From: an uncultured Christensenellaceae bacterium
GTDB taxonomy: Bacteria; Bacillota; Clostridia; Christensenellales; CAG-314
NCBI GenBank assembly: GCA_910587795.1
Contig: CAJUNH010000001.1
Coordinates: 186,001 to 250,000 of the forward strand
Reading direction: 5' to 3'
DNA: 64,000 nucleotides
Shown here in pieces: positions 1 through 8,642 of this stretch (its first letter is position 1; each line of letters begins with the position of its first letter). Made by a program: the position numbers and the translations under genes. The notes below the pieces were generated by a model, which made no database searches, was not told the DNA's origin, and saw only the letters and a program-made list of their open reading frames with translations.

Positions 1-74
1 ATAACTTTTTCTTTGCTAATCCCCTTTTCTTTTTCCAATTCGTCTAACGCAAGGAAAAAATCTTTACTTGTCAT
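1..74 (-). CDS. nusA: Transcription termination/antitermination factor NusA, N-terminal fragment
   Basis: Only the first 24 or so codons lie in the window; the gene runs off the left edge. The visible N-terminus (MTSKDFFLALDELEKEKG) matches the start of NusA, the RNA polymerase-binding elongation factor with S1 and KH domains further on. The ATG is preceded by an AGGAGG site that overlaps the rimP stop region, and only 10 nt separate it from rimP. This is the classical rimP-nusA arrangement, so the two are surely cotranscribed from the promoter at 745-773. Confidence 0.85.
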   Translation of the reverse strand, partial: MTSKDFFLALDELEKEKGISKEKV

Positions 75-84
75 TGTAAACCTC

Positions 85-543
85 CTAAAACTCTATGATA
101 GGCTCTACTTTCGCCGTATCTTTTTTGTTAAATTTAATAGTTTCGCCGTTTTGCAATTTTATGCTGAATGTTTGGCTATCGTAGTCAAATAAAATTCCTT
201 CATATGATTTTTTATTGTCTAACGGCGTATAAAGTTTTACCAAAATCTTTTTATTTATATTACGTTTGTAGTCCCTTTCCGATTTTAGCGGACGATCAAG
301 TCCGGGAGAAGAAACGTTTAAAATATATTCGCTTTCTATCGGATCCAGCTTGTCAAGCGGCTCGTCGATAGCGCGATGAAGTCTTTCGCAGTCGTCTATG
401 GTAACGCCGCCGTCTTTATCGATTACAACGGTTAAATTCATTCCGTCGTATTTCTTTTCGTATAATACTTCCAACACTTCCAAACCGAAACTTTCAGCTA
501 TCGGTTGAACAAGCGTCATAACTTGTTCGGCCACTTTCCCCAT
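85..543 (-). CDS. rimP: Ribosome maturation factor RimP
   Basis: RimP assists late assembly of the 30S subunit. The 152-residue product is normal length and shows the family pattern: an N-terminal alpha/beta domain containing VIDKDGGVTIDDCERLHRAI and the conserved ILNVSSPGLDRPLK segment, then a C-terminal SH3-like barrel (about residues 95-150). A strong GGAGG precedes the ATG. It is the first gene of the operon that continues into nusA, and a leader hairpin and promoter lie upstream. The identification is firm. Confidence 0.95.
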   Translation of the reverse strand: MGKVAEQVMTLVQPIAESFGLEVLEVLYEKKYDGMNLTVVIDKDGGVTIDDCERLHRAIDEPLDKLDPIESEYILNVSSPGLDRPLKSERDYKRNINKKILVKLYTPLDNKKSYEGILFDYDSQTFSIKLQNGETIKFNKKDTAKVEPIIEF

Positions 544-564
544 AAAACCTCCAAACAGTAAATA

Positions 565-588
565 GAGAGCGAGGTAACCCCCACTCTC
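565..588 (-). promoter_or_regulatory. Hairpin in the rimP-nusA leader (rimP-leader-like)
   Basis: In transcript sense this is a 24-nt hairpin: a GAGAG/CTCTC base, a GU-containing upper stem and a 4-nt loop. It lies 20 nt upstream of the rimP ATG and about 160 nt downstream of the promoter. Similar GAGAGTGGG-type hairpins are known in front of rimP in Firmicutes (the rimP-leader RNA motif), so I assign it to that class by resemblance and position. Its regulatory role is not established from sequence. Confidence 0.55.
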
Positions 589-744
589 ACCATAGTTAGA
601 TATACTTTGGCGAACCGTTGTAAATAAATACCTTACAACAACAAGCGTGCACGGTGTTACGACAAACGAAGAAATATTAAATTCCCTTGCTATCGTACTA
701 CGCTATGTCAGCTTACCGTTGACAGTGCATGCTTTTATGTATCT

Positions 745-773
745 ATTATACCACAAGCGTTACAACTTGACAA
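745..773 (-). promoter_or_regulatory. Promoter of rimP-nusA operon
   Basis: On the minus strand TTGTCA is followed by a 17-nt spacer and a perfect TATAAT. The transcript would carry a leader of about 200 nt before rimP, ample room for the structured leader noted at 565-588. Between this promoter and the end of the PolC-like gene at 963 I see no gene, so 544-962 is a regulatory intergenic region. Confidence 0.8.
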
Positions 774-962
774 GTATTTCCATAAAATATATTGTATGTA
801 ATAATTTAACGGTATTGAGCATTTACCGATACAATACTATCCGCTATAAAATAATAAAAATTGAACGCAGCTCTTTAAGCAAGAAGCCTTAGTATTTCAC
901 ATTTTGACATATTTTCAAAATCATATTTTATAAGCCTATATTATAAAATTTTTATCACGCAG

Positions 963-2600
963 CTATTTAACGTTATTAGCTATTACAACCATACATCGAG
1001 CGGCAATTTCCGCCCTATCTCCGCAAAAAACAATATTTTTGCATGGAATCTTACACTGACGCGCAACGTCTTCCAGTTTAGAACAATTAGGCTTTTTGCT
1101 AAAAGTACTGTTATCGAACAGCGCGTCCAACATGCCCGTTTGCGAAGTTATATTGTTAGTAAATCTGTATCCTACGGGAGCGGCAAAATAATTGACTAAA
1201 TCCAGTATTTTATTTAAGTTTAAACCTACAAGGTCGCAGTTATAGGTAAATTTATACAAGTCGCTTATAATTTCGCTTATTGTAGGACACAATACTAAAT
1301 CCGCAGCCGAAACGTTGATTTTAGATAAATCATCGTCGTTAACGTCCATTTCGGGATTAATATAAGAAAATAGTCTTTCGGTAATATGCCCGTCGGTAAT
1401 TTTTACTGCGCAGATAGCGTAAATTTTATCCTTGACAACGTTAAATCCGGTAGAATTTACATGCAAAACGACATACTTTTTGCTAGAAAGCAAGGATTTG
1501 CCTATAATTTCGTTCACAAACGACGTCTGGGTAAATTCTTGATAAATGTGCGGCTGCACTACGATGTAGCTGTCAGCAACGGGTTTGTTGTATTCCGTCG
1601 AGCGGTCGATCGGGTCGATTTTACACTTAGATAAATCGTATACCGTCATCTCCAACTGTTCGCTGAAATTATTAAATGCAATTTTTCCGCGTACCACTAC
1701 TTCCATGCTGTCGTATATGTCCATCATTTTTTTCATCTTACGTTCGTTTGCATAGGTGCGTGTTTGAGAAATTGTCTGCGCTTCGCTGTCAGTCTTTCCC
1801 ATTGTATTTTTAATTGTTAATATGTCAGTAATATCTAAACGTACAAATATAATGCAGTTGATAGACCCTCCGGAAGCGTCTGTCAAAGTAAATTTGCACG
1901 TATACATATTGGGGTCTTTTTTAGAGGATTTAAGCGTTTTTCCGCTTACTACACCGCAAATAACGCACGAATCTGTTGCTTTGCGTATGTCAGCTATGTA
2001 CATCGGCGAACCAACGACGACTTTGCCTATATGCTTTACTACGTTAGTAACGCTAAAACACCGCTGCGGTTTTAGTAACTCGCGATTTACAGCCAAATAA
2101 ACAAGTCTTTCCTGTTCGGCAAGGTCTGCTGTTATCTCCTTGTCTACCACAATGTCAAATGAAACCTTATAGCAAGTATAATCCGCTAGATACTCCGTCA
2201 GTTTGGAAATAACCTCCGCAACTTCAATGTTTGTTTGCATTGTAACATCAACATGAAATACTACGTCAATAAATCGTTCGCGTATACTTATTGCCATCCC
2301 TTTAGATATAACGGCATATAGCGGAAATTTAGTTTTAATCAATTCCGTAAGCGTGCGTCTAAAGGAACTTTCGCTGAAATTGTCGTCGGCAAGCGTAACA
2401 ATTCCGTTATAACTTTCGGGTACAAGCTTTTTTACATAGGCGATAATATCGTTTTGCCTAGATTTATTTACCGACGGTAAATTAGGATAAGAAATCGTGC
2501 AGAAAACTTTTCGCTGTTGTTTATCAACAACAATCTTCCGCACACGTATATCAGGCATATCGCTATATTGATTATGTAAGCTGTCTATTATCCTTTGCAT
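963..2600 (-). CDS. PolC-derived protein lacking the polymerase domain (N-terminal, OB and degenerate exonuclease regions)
   Basis: This occupies the position of polC between ispG and rimP, but is 545 aa instead of about 1,400. Residues 1-180 look like the PolC N-terminal region. Residues 210-330 look like its OB fold (GGSINCIIFVR, VVVRGKIAFNNFSEQLEMTV) with a lysine/threonine-rich insertion. Residues 344-366 look like a shrunken PHP start. Residues 375-545 follow the proofreading exonuclease fold (KYVVLHVNSTGF, DKIYAICAVKITDGHI). The DxE pair is replaced by H380/N382, and the Asp of the second motif and the motif III His are also gone. There is no palm/fingers polymerase. The frame is intact and overlaps ispG by 13 nt, so it is translated. 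It cannot be the replicative polymerase; a scaffold or accessory role is only a guess. Confidence 0.75.
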   Translation of the reverse strand: MQRIIDSLHNQYSDMPDIRVRKIVVDKQQRKVFCTISYPNLPSVNKSRQNDIIAYVKKLVPESYNGIVTLADDNFSESSFRRTLTELIKTKFPLYAVISKGMAISIRERFIDVVFHVDVTMQTNIEVAEVISKLTEYLADYTCYKVSFDIVVDKEITADLAEQERLVYLAVNRELLKPQRCFSVTNVVKHIGKVVVGSPMYIADIRKATDSCVICGVVSGKTLKSSKKDPNMYTCKFTLTDASGGSINCIIFVRLDITDILTIKNTMGKTDSEAQTISQTRTYANERKMKKMMDIYDSMEVVVRGKIAFNNFSEQLEMTVYDLSKCKIDPIDRSTEYNKPVADSYIVVQPHIYQEFTQTSFVNEIIGKSLLSSKKYVVLHVNSTGFNVVKDKIYAICAVKITDGHITERLFSYINPEMDVNDDDLSKINVSAADLVLCPTISEIISDLYKFTYNCDLVGLNLNKILDLVNYFAAPVGYRFTNNITSQTGMLDALFDNSTFSKKPNCSKLEDVARQCKIPCKNIVFCGDRAEIAARCMVVIANNVK

Positions 2601-3637
2601 AACAAATTGATTTCGTCAATAAATTCTCTTACCGCACTGTCGGCATTTACATATTTATATATTTGCCCTTTTTTAAAGAAAACAAACTGTCCGTTTGCGC
2701 CCGCAAGGCCCAAATCGGCGTCTCTACATTCGCCCGGTCCGTTTACTTCGCAGCCCATTACGGCAATTTTTAAATTGCAATCCAAATTTTTAACATAGTC
2801 ATATACTGCCGATGCAATGCCTTCCAAATCTACTGTACATCTGCCGCATTTAGGACAGGATACGAATTGAACCGAACGTCCTATTCCCAATACGTTAAGA
2901 ATTTGTTTTGCGGCGATTACCTCCTCTACGGGGTCGGCGGTAAGCGAAACTCTAACAGTATCGCCTATACCGTCCGCAAGCAGGCTGCCTATGCCTATTG
3001 CATTTTTAAGAATGCCTTGTTCTGTCGGTCCCGCTTCAGTAATTCCTAAATGCATTGGATAATGTAACGCGGACAAAGCTCTGTTAATTTTTAACGTACG
3101 GACTATATCGCTGCTTTTTGCAGATAATACCAAATCGTAAAATCCTCGGGTTTCAAAGTAATTTACATAATGTTTGACGCTTTCGACAAGCGCTTGCGCG
3201 GGGTCACGGTATTTATAGATAAAGCCTTTATTTACAGATCCGCCGTTTACCCCTATGCGAATAGCAACGTTATACGCTTTGGCGGCATCGATTACATTGT
3301 CGAGATTTTTTTCGGCAATATTTCCCGGATTAATGCGTATCTTATCTGCTCCCGCCTCGATAGACGCGATTGCTAAGCGATAATCAAAATGTATATCCGC
3401 AACTAATGGTATATCAACCTTATCACGCACCTTAGCAAACATTTTAGCGGAAGTCATATTAGGCACGGCAATACGCACAATGTCGCATCCCGCGTCAATT
3501 AACGACCGTATCTGACAAACGGTTTCGTCGACCTTTTCAACAGATAAATTTGTCATAGACTGTATAGCAATACTATTTTCGCCGCCTATGCAAGCTTTGC
3601 CGATATTAACTTGTCTTGTTTTTATTCTGTTTAACAA
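2588..3637 (-). CDS. ispG: 4-hydroxy-3-methylbut-2-enyl diphosphate synthase (flavodoxin), IspG
   Basis: Penultimate MEP-pathway enzyme, converting MEcPP to HMBPP with a [4Fe-4S] cluster. The 349-aa product has the N-terminal TIM barrel (SIAIQSMTN, VADIHFDYRLA, KIRINPGNI) and the C-terminal cluster domain with Cys261, Cys264 and Cys296 in SCPKCGRC and MGCEVNGPGE, where Glu303 is the expected fourth ligand. It follows rseP with 31 nt between and overlaps the PolC-like gene. With dxr and uppS nearby this is the usual Firmicutes isoprenoid cluster. Confidence 0.96.
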   Translation of the reverse strand: MLNRIKTRQVNIGKACIGGENSIAIQSMTNLSVEKVDETVCQIRSLIDAGCDIVRIAVPNMTSAKMFAKVRDKVDIPLVADIHFDYRLAIASIEAGADKIRINPGNIAEKNLDNVIDAAKAYNVAIRIGVNGGSVNKGFIYKYRDPAQALVESVKHYVNYFETRGFYDLVLSAKSSDIVRTLKINRALSALHYPMHLGITEAGPTEQGILKNAIGIGSLLADGIGDTVRVSLTADPVEEVIAAKQILNVLGIGRSVQFVSCPKCGRCTVDLEGIASAVYDYVKNLDCNLKIAVMGCEVNGPGECRDADLGLAGANGQFVFFKKGQIYKYVNADSAVREFIDEINLLCKG

Positions 3638-3668
3638 TTTTGCACCTGTAAAATCACTCTTTTGTAAT

Positions 3669-4979
3669 TTATAGTTTTAAGATATCAATTAAAATCATCA
3701 GTCCTATAAGCACGATTAAGCCTATACCGTTAATATACGACTGAACTTTGCGATTGACAGGTTTACGTGCAATCCATTCGATTAATACAAAAATCATTTG
3801 ACATCCGTCCAAAGCGGGTACAGGCAAAAGATTAAAAACGGCAAGGTTTACCGATATTAAAACGATTAAACGCAAAATATTTGCAAAGCCGGTACCGACT
3901 ATTTCACTTGTCATAGTAATAGTTGTAATCGGTCCGCCTACCGATTCAACACCGACAGCGCCTGTAATCAAGCCTCCCAAAGTACGCAGTACCAACAAGC
4001 CTACTTCTCCGCAATACGGAACGGTGCGTAAAAGAGATTCGCCGAAGCCGAATTTATACGCTTCGTACTGTATCGTCATACCTATACCGCTGTAAGCGTT
4101 TTCCTGCACGACAAGTTGATTCGAGCGAAACAAATCGCTGTCTACGTCAAAATCACGCATTTTGCCGTCTGCACATATTACGGTTAAAGTACAACTGTCT
4201 TTCAGCTGAGGATACAATGCGTTAAACGCGCCCGCCTTTCCCAACGCCACACCGTTTAGTTTATATATCGTGTCGCCTACGGCTAATTTAACCTCCCCGT
4301 CCGCAGAGGTATATTCTCCTACGACCTTGCAGAGCGTTGTCGTAGTATAAGATTGTTTTGTAATACCGTTAAGCTTGACGTTTTGATAAGCTGTATTGCC
4401 TTGTTCGTCGGTAAACGGGCGCAACACCTCAAAAGTCATTTCCTTTGAGGAGTCCATATACCGCCCTATTTCGTCTAAAACGAATACCCTCTTGCCGTCT
4501 ACTTTAAATATAATGTCGCCTTGTTTAAGTTGTTGGTTTTCAGTCGGCGCATAGTCGTAAACATACTGAATTTTTGCAACGTTATCGCCGTAACACGCAA
4601 AAGCTATTACAGCTATTAGTATTGCGGAAACAAAATTGAAAAACGCGCCGCAAAACAATACTATCAATCTTTTCCAAGGTTTTTGCTTGTTAAAAGCCGC
4701 GGGATTATCCGTGCCGTCGTCGTTTTCCCCCTCAAATGCGCAAAATCCGCCTAAAGGAAGCGCTCGGAGAGACACAACCTCACCGTTTTTTTTAGTTTTT
4801 GACAATATTTTAGGTCCCATACCTACGGCAAATTCGTTAATTTTAAATCCCAATAATTTACCGGCGGTATAATGCCCCGTTTCGTGAATTAATACCATAA
4901 ACATCAGTATAACAAACGCCAAAAGGTAGCGCCCTACCGTTGTCATAACCGATGCAAAATCGCATACTAAATTTAACAT
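3669..4979 (-). CDS. rseP: Site-2 zinc metalloprotease RseP
   Basis: Intramembrane protease that cleaves anti-sigma factors and signal-peptide remnants. The 436-aa protein has the zinc motif HETGH at 32-36 in the first membrane segment, a PDZ-type middle region (QQLKQGDIIFKVDGKRV, with a second PDZ-like stretch AVGDTIYKLNGVALG), and a late membrane segment with LLPVPALDG, whose Asp supplies the third zinc ligand. It overlaps dxr by 7 nt, implying translational coupling. The order dxr-rseP-ispG is conserved in Firmicutes. Confidence 0.95.
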   Translation of the reverse strand: MLNLVCDFASVMTTVGRYLLAFVILMFMVLIHETGHYTAGKLLGFKINEFAVGMGPKILSKTKKNGEVVSLRALPLGGFCAFEGENDDGTDNPAAFNKQKPWKRLIVLFCGAFFNFVSAILIAVIAFACYGDNVAKIQYVYDYAPTENQQLKQGDIIFKVDGKRVFVLDEIGRYMDSSKEMTFEVLRPFTDEQGNTAYQNVKLNGITKQSYTTTTLCKVVGEYTSADGEVKLAVGDTIYKLNGVALGKAGAFNALYPQLKDSCTLTVICADGKMRDFDVDSDLFRSNQLVVQENAYSGIGMTIQYEAYKFGFGESLLRTVPYCGEVGLLVLRTLGGLITGAVGVESVGGPITTITMTSEIVGTGFANILRLIVLISVNLAVFNLLPVPALDGCQMIFVLIEWIARKPVNRKVQSYINGIGLIVLIGLMILIDILKL

Positions 4980-6082
4980 TGCGCTCCGTCAATCAATTTT
5001 ATCGCATACTCACGCGATAATTGCTCGTACAGTTTTATATTAGTAACATTTACCTCTAAATCGGCTGTTTTAGAGGCAAAATGTTCAACCGTACTAATAA
5101 TTATATTATAGAAATTGTCAAACAACAACTTGTCGGACAAAAATTTATCTACGCATACATCGTTTGCCGCATTCATAACCGTTGCCGCAAGCGGTGAATA
5201 ACAAAAAATCTTGTAGCCTAATTCCGCACACGGAAATTTATCAAAGTCGCACTCTTCAAACGTCAGCGTCAATAGATTTTTAAAATCGATATTCGGTGTA
5301 ACGCGTACGCCCGATTTACCGAGTAATGACGTTTGAATTGGAATACGCATATCCGGGTTAGACATCTGCGCTATAACGCTTCCGTCGTCAAACTCCACCA
5401 TAGAGTGAACAATGCTTTGTCTATGAACGACAATTTGTATTTTGTCGGGACTGATATCAAATAACCACTTTGCCTCTATTACTTCCAACGCCTTATTCAT
5501 CATAGTAGCGCTATCGACAGTAATTTTTTGTCCCATATTCCAGTTCGGGTGTTTTAACGCTTGTTTGGCTGTAATAGAGCGCATTGCAGACTTATCCGTA
5601 TTCCAAAAAGGACCGCCGCTGGCAGTTAACAGCAGTTTACTAATAGACGACTTGTCTGTTCTTCCCAACAAACACTGACTGATAGCAAAATGTTCGCTGT
5701 CTATCGGTATCAGTTTGGACTTGCTGTATTTAAGCTTGTCACATATAATTTTACCTGCGCAAACCAGCGTTTCTTTGTTGGCAAGAGCAACGTCTATATT
5801 GTTATCCAAACAATACAGCACACACTCTATAGCGCATATACCGCGGGTAGCTACAACCGCTAAATCACAATCTTTAACCGCTTCTGTAAGACAATCCGTA
5901 CCGCACTCGCTAATTAAAGCTTTAAAGCGCGGGTTAAAATCTCGCGCTTGTTGATTTAATTTTATGTTGTTGGAATATGCAACGAGTGAAACGACTTTAA
6001 GATCGTTTGGATGCCGTGCAATTATGTCCAGTGTTTGCGTACCGATAGAACCGGTACTGCCTAATACCGCTATTTTTTTCAT
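4973..6082 (-). CDS. dxr: 1-deoxy-D-xylulose-5-phosphate reductoisomerase
   Basis: Second step of the MEP pathway, making 2-C-methyl-D-erythritol 4-phosphate with NADPH and a divalent metal. The 369-aa sequence opens with the Rossmann motif GSTGSIG (residues 8-14). It carries IPIDSEHFA with the metal-binding acidic residues, ASGGPF and the NWNMGQKITVDSATMMNK substrate segment, then the C-terminal helical domain. Its start abuts the cdsA stop and its end overlaps rseP. Length is slightly short of the 385-400 usual for the family. Confidence 0.96.
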   Translation of the reverse strand: MKKIAVLGSTGSIGTQTLDIIARHPNDLKVVSLVAYSNNIKLNQQARDFNPRFKALISECGTDCLTEAVKDCDLAVVATRGICAIECVLYCLDNNIDVALANKETLVCAGKIICDKLKYSKSKLIPIDSEHFAISQCLLGRTDKSSISKLLLTASGGPFWNTDKSAMRSITAKQALKHPNWNMGQKITVDSATMMNKALEVIEAKWLFDISPDKIQIVVHRQSIVHSMVEFDDGSVIAQMSNPDMRIPIQTSLLGKSGVRVTPNIDFKNLLTLTFEECDFDKFPCAELGYKIFCYSPLAATVMNAANDVCVDKFLSDKLLFDNFYNIIISTVEHFASKTADLEVNVTNIKLYEQLSREYAIKLIDGAQC

Positions 6083-7089
6083 TAGAATATAAACATAAAC
6101 ACAAACGATACAAATACGGCGTTAAGCATAATTCCGTCAAATCTGTCCATTATTCCGCCGTGCTCGCCTAAAATACGGCTGTAGTCCTTTATACCGCAAA
6201 ATCTCTTTACTTGGCTGGCGATCAAATCGCCTATCTGCGTAACGACAGATCCGCCCAAACCTATAAGTACGTACGTCAATACGATATGCGCGGTAGATAA
6301 TCCAAGTCCGTCGAAAGTCAAACCGAATTGCGGACCGAATATACCGAAAAAGTCAAACAAAAAGTATATCAACGCTGAGCCGAATGCACCGCCTACTATG
6401 CCGCCGATGCTGCCTTCTATCGTCTTTTTGGGGCTGATATTGGGACAAAGCTGATGCTTGCCAAATAATACGCCTACGAAAAATGCAAACGAGTCGGTAA
6501 AAGTTGACACGGCAAAAACCAGAGCAAGCGCTATGCCGTTTAGCGGCAAAAGATTTCCTACTGCATGGTCGGGAGTTAAAAACGACCAAATATCGCTTTC
6601 CATAAAAGGATACATAAGGTCGGTTGTCACAGTACGCGACGCCGCGGCACGGTTTAAGTACAATAACGTTGCCATAAACAATCCCGGGTACACAAACATG
6701 AAAGCTATGTAAATCAAGCTGTCTACACGGTCGTGAATAAGCGATGTAACTACTGCACCTAAAAAAACAAGTAATGTGTAGAACAATATACCCGTATAGC
6801 CGAACAAACTATATGCGGGTCCTAAACCGAACCCGTATGCCCACAGCAACCAACTGAAACAATCGGGTATTTTATCTTTACCCAATGCGCGCCGCATTTC
6901 AATTACGGATAATAAAATCAGTGCCGAGATAATAATAGAGTTTATCGCCCTACCGCTGATAATTTGCGTTGGATTAGGCGAATATGCGTAGTTTGGAAAG
7001 TATATGTTTAACGCTACCATGCCCAAAAAAGACAAAAAGATAAGCGCCCCTACCCATATTCTGTTAATCATTACCTTTTTACTGACCAT
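6082..7089 (-). CDS. cdsA: Phosphatidate cytidylyltransferase
   Basis: Membrane enzyme that makes CDP-diacylglycerol from phosphatidate and CTP, feeding phospholipid synthesis. At 335 aa it is longer than average, with several hydrophobic segments spread along the length. The family signature lies near the C-terminus: SQVKRFCGIKDYSRILGEHG followed by GIMDRFDG, plus the upstream KKTIEGSIGG motif. It overlaps uppS by 11 nt and touches dxr. The uppS-cdsA-dxr order is typical of Firmicutes. Confidence 0.95.
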   Translation of the reverse strand: MVSKKVMINRIWVGALIFLSFLGMVALNIYFPNYAYSPNPTQIISGRAINSIIISALILLSVIEMRRALGKDKIPDCFSWLLWAYGFGLGPAYSLFGYTGILFYTLLVFLGAVVTSLIHDRVDSLIYIAFMFVYPGLFMATLLYLNRAAASRTVTTDLMYPFMESDIWSFLTPDHAVGNLLPLNGIALALVFAVSTFTDSFAFFVGVLFGKHQLCPNISPKKTIEGSIGGIVGGAFGSALIYFLFDFFGIFGPQFGLTFDGLGLSTAHIVLTYVLIGLGGSVVTQIGDLIASQVKRFCGIKDYSRILGEHGGIMDRFDGIMLNAVFVSFVFMFIF

Positions 7090-7765
7090 CTACAATTCCT
7101 CCAAATGATCTTTTACGCAAGGCATACTCCTGCAAAATACTTTCAAATTCGCTTTCGGTAAAATCAGGCCAAAACGTATTGCTGAAATAAAGTTCGGCAT
7201 ATGCGCTTTGATATAACAAGAAGTTAGAAAGTCTTTTTTGTCCGCCTGTTCTAATTATTATATCCGGCGCAGGAATAAACGAATTATATAAGTGCTGCGA
7301 AACTGCAATTTCGCTAAGCTCGACGTTTTCGTCAATAATTTTTTTAGCCGCCTCGATAATTTCTTTCTGTCCGCCGTAATTGATGCACAAATTTACGCAT
7401 ATAGAATCGAAATATTTGGTTTTATCCTGAATTTCGTCCATTCTGCTTATTAAATCTTGCGGCAAGCCGTCGCGTTCGCCCGATATCACAACTCGTATTT
7501 TATCTTTGCAAAATTTTTCAAAACTTTTTAGATATTTTTTTGCCAAATCAAATAAAGACGCAACTTCGTTTTTAGGACGTTTCCAATTTTCCGTAGAAAA
7601 AACGTAAAGAGAAAGATACTTTATCCCTTTAATACGCGCATAATCTATAACTTTTTCCGCAGTATCCAACCCGCGTTTATGTCCGTACATGCGCGGCAAA
7701 CCCTTAGACTTTGCCCAACGGCCGTTACCGTCCATTATAAACGCTGCGTGCACAGGAATACTCAT
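7079..7765 (-). CDS. uppS: Undecaprenyl diphosphate synthase (cis-prenyltransferase)
   Basis: Condenses FPP with eight IPP units into the C55 lipid carrier of peptidoglycan synthesis. The N-terminal motif HAAFIMDGNGRWAKSKGL contains the catalytic Asp12. The FSTENWKRP and LSNFLLYQSAYAELYF blocks follow. Length (228 aa) is typical, slightly short. It shares one base with the small upstream gene and overlaps cdsA by 11 nt. Confidence 0.95.
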   Translation of the reverse strand: MSIPVHAAFIMDGNGRWAKSKGLPRMYGHKRGLDTAEKVIDYARIKGIKYLSLYVFSTENWKRPKNEVASLFDLAKKYLKSFEKFCKDKIRVVISGERDGLPQDLISRMDEIQDKTKYFDSICVNLCINYGGQKEIIEAAKKIIDENVELSEIAVSQHLYNSFIPAPDIIIRTGGQKRLSNFLLYQSAYAELYFSNTFWPDFTESEFESILQEYALRKRSFGGIVDGQ

Positions 7766-7968
7766 TAAACCTCAAACAAATAACGGCATACAATCAGTTC
7801 CAGATAATCATGCTTATCTCTAACCGCCGTTACTATCTCCTTATCATATTTAGATTGTTTTCTATCTACATAATAAACAAACTTGAAGCTTGTTATACCT
7901 TGTTTAAGCAATTTGCTTTCGGCTTCGCAAACTTCAAGTCCAATAAGGTCTGTATAAATATTATTCAT
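7765..7968 (-). CDS. Small PASTA-like hypothetical protein between frr and uppS
   Basis: A 67-residue product with no recognised name. The opening DLIGLEVCEAESKLLKQGI resembles the first helix of a PASTA domain (LIGLSVEEAKKLLEEAGF pattern), followed by two or three short beta strands, so a single degenerate PASTA-like unit is my reading. It has no signal peptide or membrane segment. It shares a base with uppS and starts 4 nt after frr ends, so it belongs to the operon and is probably translated, although no clear Shine-Dalgarno precedes it. Confidence 0.6.
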   Translation of the reverse strand: MNNIYTDLIGLEVCEAESKLLKQGITSFKFVYYVDRKQSKYDKEIVTAVRDKHDYLELIVCRYLFEV

Positions 7969-7972
7969 CTTG

Positions 7973-8548
7973 TTAGACGGACATTACGTCAACTTCCTTT
8001 TCCTTGGCAAGTTTGTCTACCGTTTCTATTAATTTAGCGAGAGATTTGTCTATTTCTCCTTCATAATCGCTAATCAAGTCTTCCGATACGGTTTTGGCAT
8101 TTTTTTCCTTTTTAAGACCGTCCATTACGTCGCGGCGGGCATTACGAAGTACAACTTTGGTATCTTCCGCCAATTTTTTTACCTGTTTAACCAGATCACG
8201 GCGGCGTTCTTCCGTAAGGGCAGGGAAAGTAAGACGGATAACATTACCGTCGTTTTGTGGCGTTACGCCTATATTTGCCGCCAAAATAGTCTTTTCTACA
8301 AGTTTTAAAGCAGATTTATCCCACAAAGTAATAAGCAAACATCTGGGTTCAGGTACGGAAATATTGCCCATTTGATTAATAGGCGTCGGCGCACCGTAGT
8401 AGTCAACCTTTATGCTTTCCACAAGTTTAGGGTTAGCTCTGCCTGCGCGCATAAGATTGTATTCGCTCTTCATATAACCGATTGCTTTATCGCAATCCAT
8501 TTCGAATTTTAAAAATAATTCTTCAATTTGAGGGGTAGCGTAAGTCAT
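7973..8548 (-). CDS. frr: Ribosome recycling factor
   Basis: Splits post-termination ribosomes together with EF-G. I place the start at 8548 (191 aa, MTYATPQIEELF) because AAGGAGACTAAA precedes that ATG. An upstream alternative would add 14 unfamiliar residues containing part of the leader hairpin. Family blocks seen are RAGRANPKLVESIKVDYYGAP, NISVPEPR, NDGNVIRLTFPALTEERRRD and ARRDVMDGLKK. It heads a run frr-small gene-uppS-cdsA-dxr-rseP-ispG and has its own promoter. Confidence 0.96.
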   Translation of the reverse strand: MTYATPQIEELFLKFEMDCDKAIGYMKSEYNLMRAGRANPKLVESIKVDYYGAPTPINQMGNISVPEPRCLLITLWDKSALKLVEKTILAANIGVTPQNDGNVIRLTFPALTEERRRDLVKQVKKLAEDTKVVLRNARRDVMDGLKKEKNAKTVSEDLISDYEGEIDKSLAKLIETVDKLAKEKEVDVMSV

Positions 8549-8568
8549 TTTAGTCTCCTTATCGTTTA

Positions 8569-8621
8569 TGTGCAAAAATATATTGCACATATATTGTACA
8601 GCATTACGATAAAAAATTCAA
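8569..8621 (-). promoter_or_regulatory. Promoter of frr operon with inverted repeat in the leader
   Basis: TTGAAT (8616-8621), 17 nt, TACAAT (8593-8598) on the minus strand. Directly downstream is an inverted repeat TGTGCAA-N7-TTGCACA (8569-8589), which would form a small hairpin at the mRNA 5' end or act as an operator. It sits between the -10 box and the frr Shine-Dalgarno. Confidence 0.65.
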
Positions 8622-8642
8622 TAGAAATAGTCAACAAAATAT

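Noticed and set aside
647..892. 81-codon plus-strand reading frame in the rimP upstream region
   Set aside because: It has no ribosome-binding site, its translation shows no family pattern, and it runs antisense over the rimP promoter and leader.
1386..2100. Plus-strand frames inside the PolC-like gene
   Set aside because: Antisense shadows of a coding gene; no start signals or recognisable motifs.
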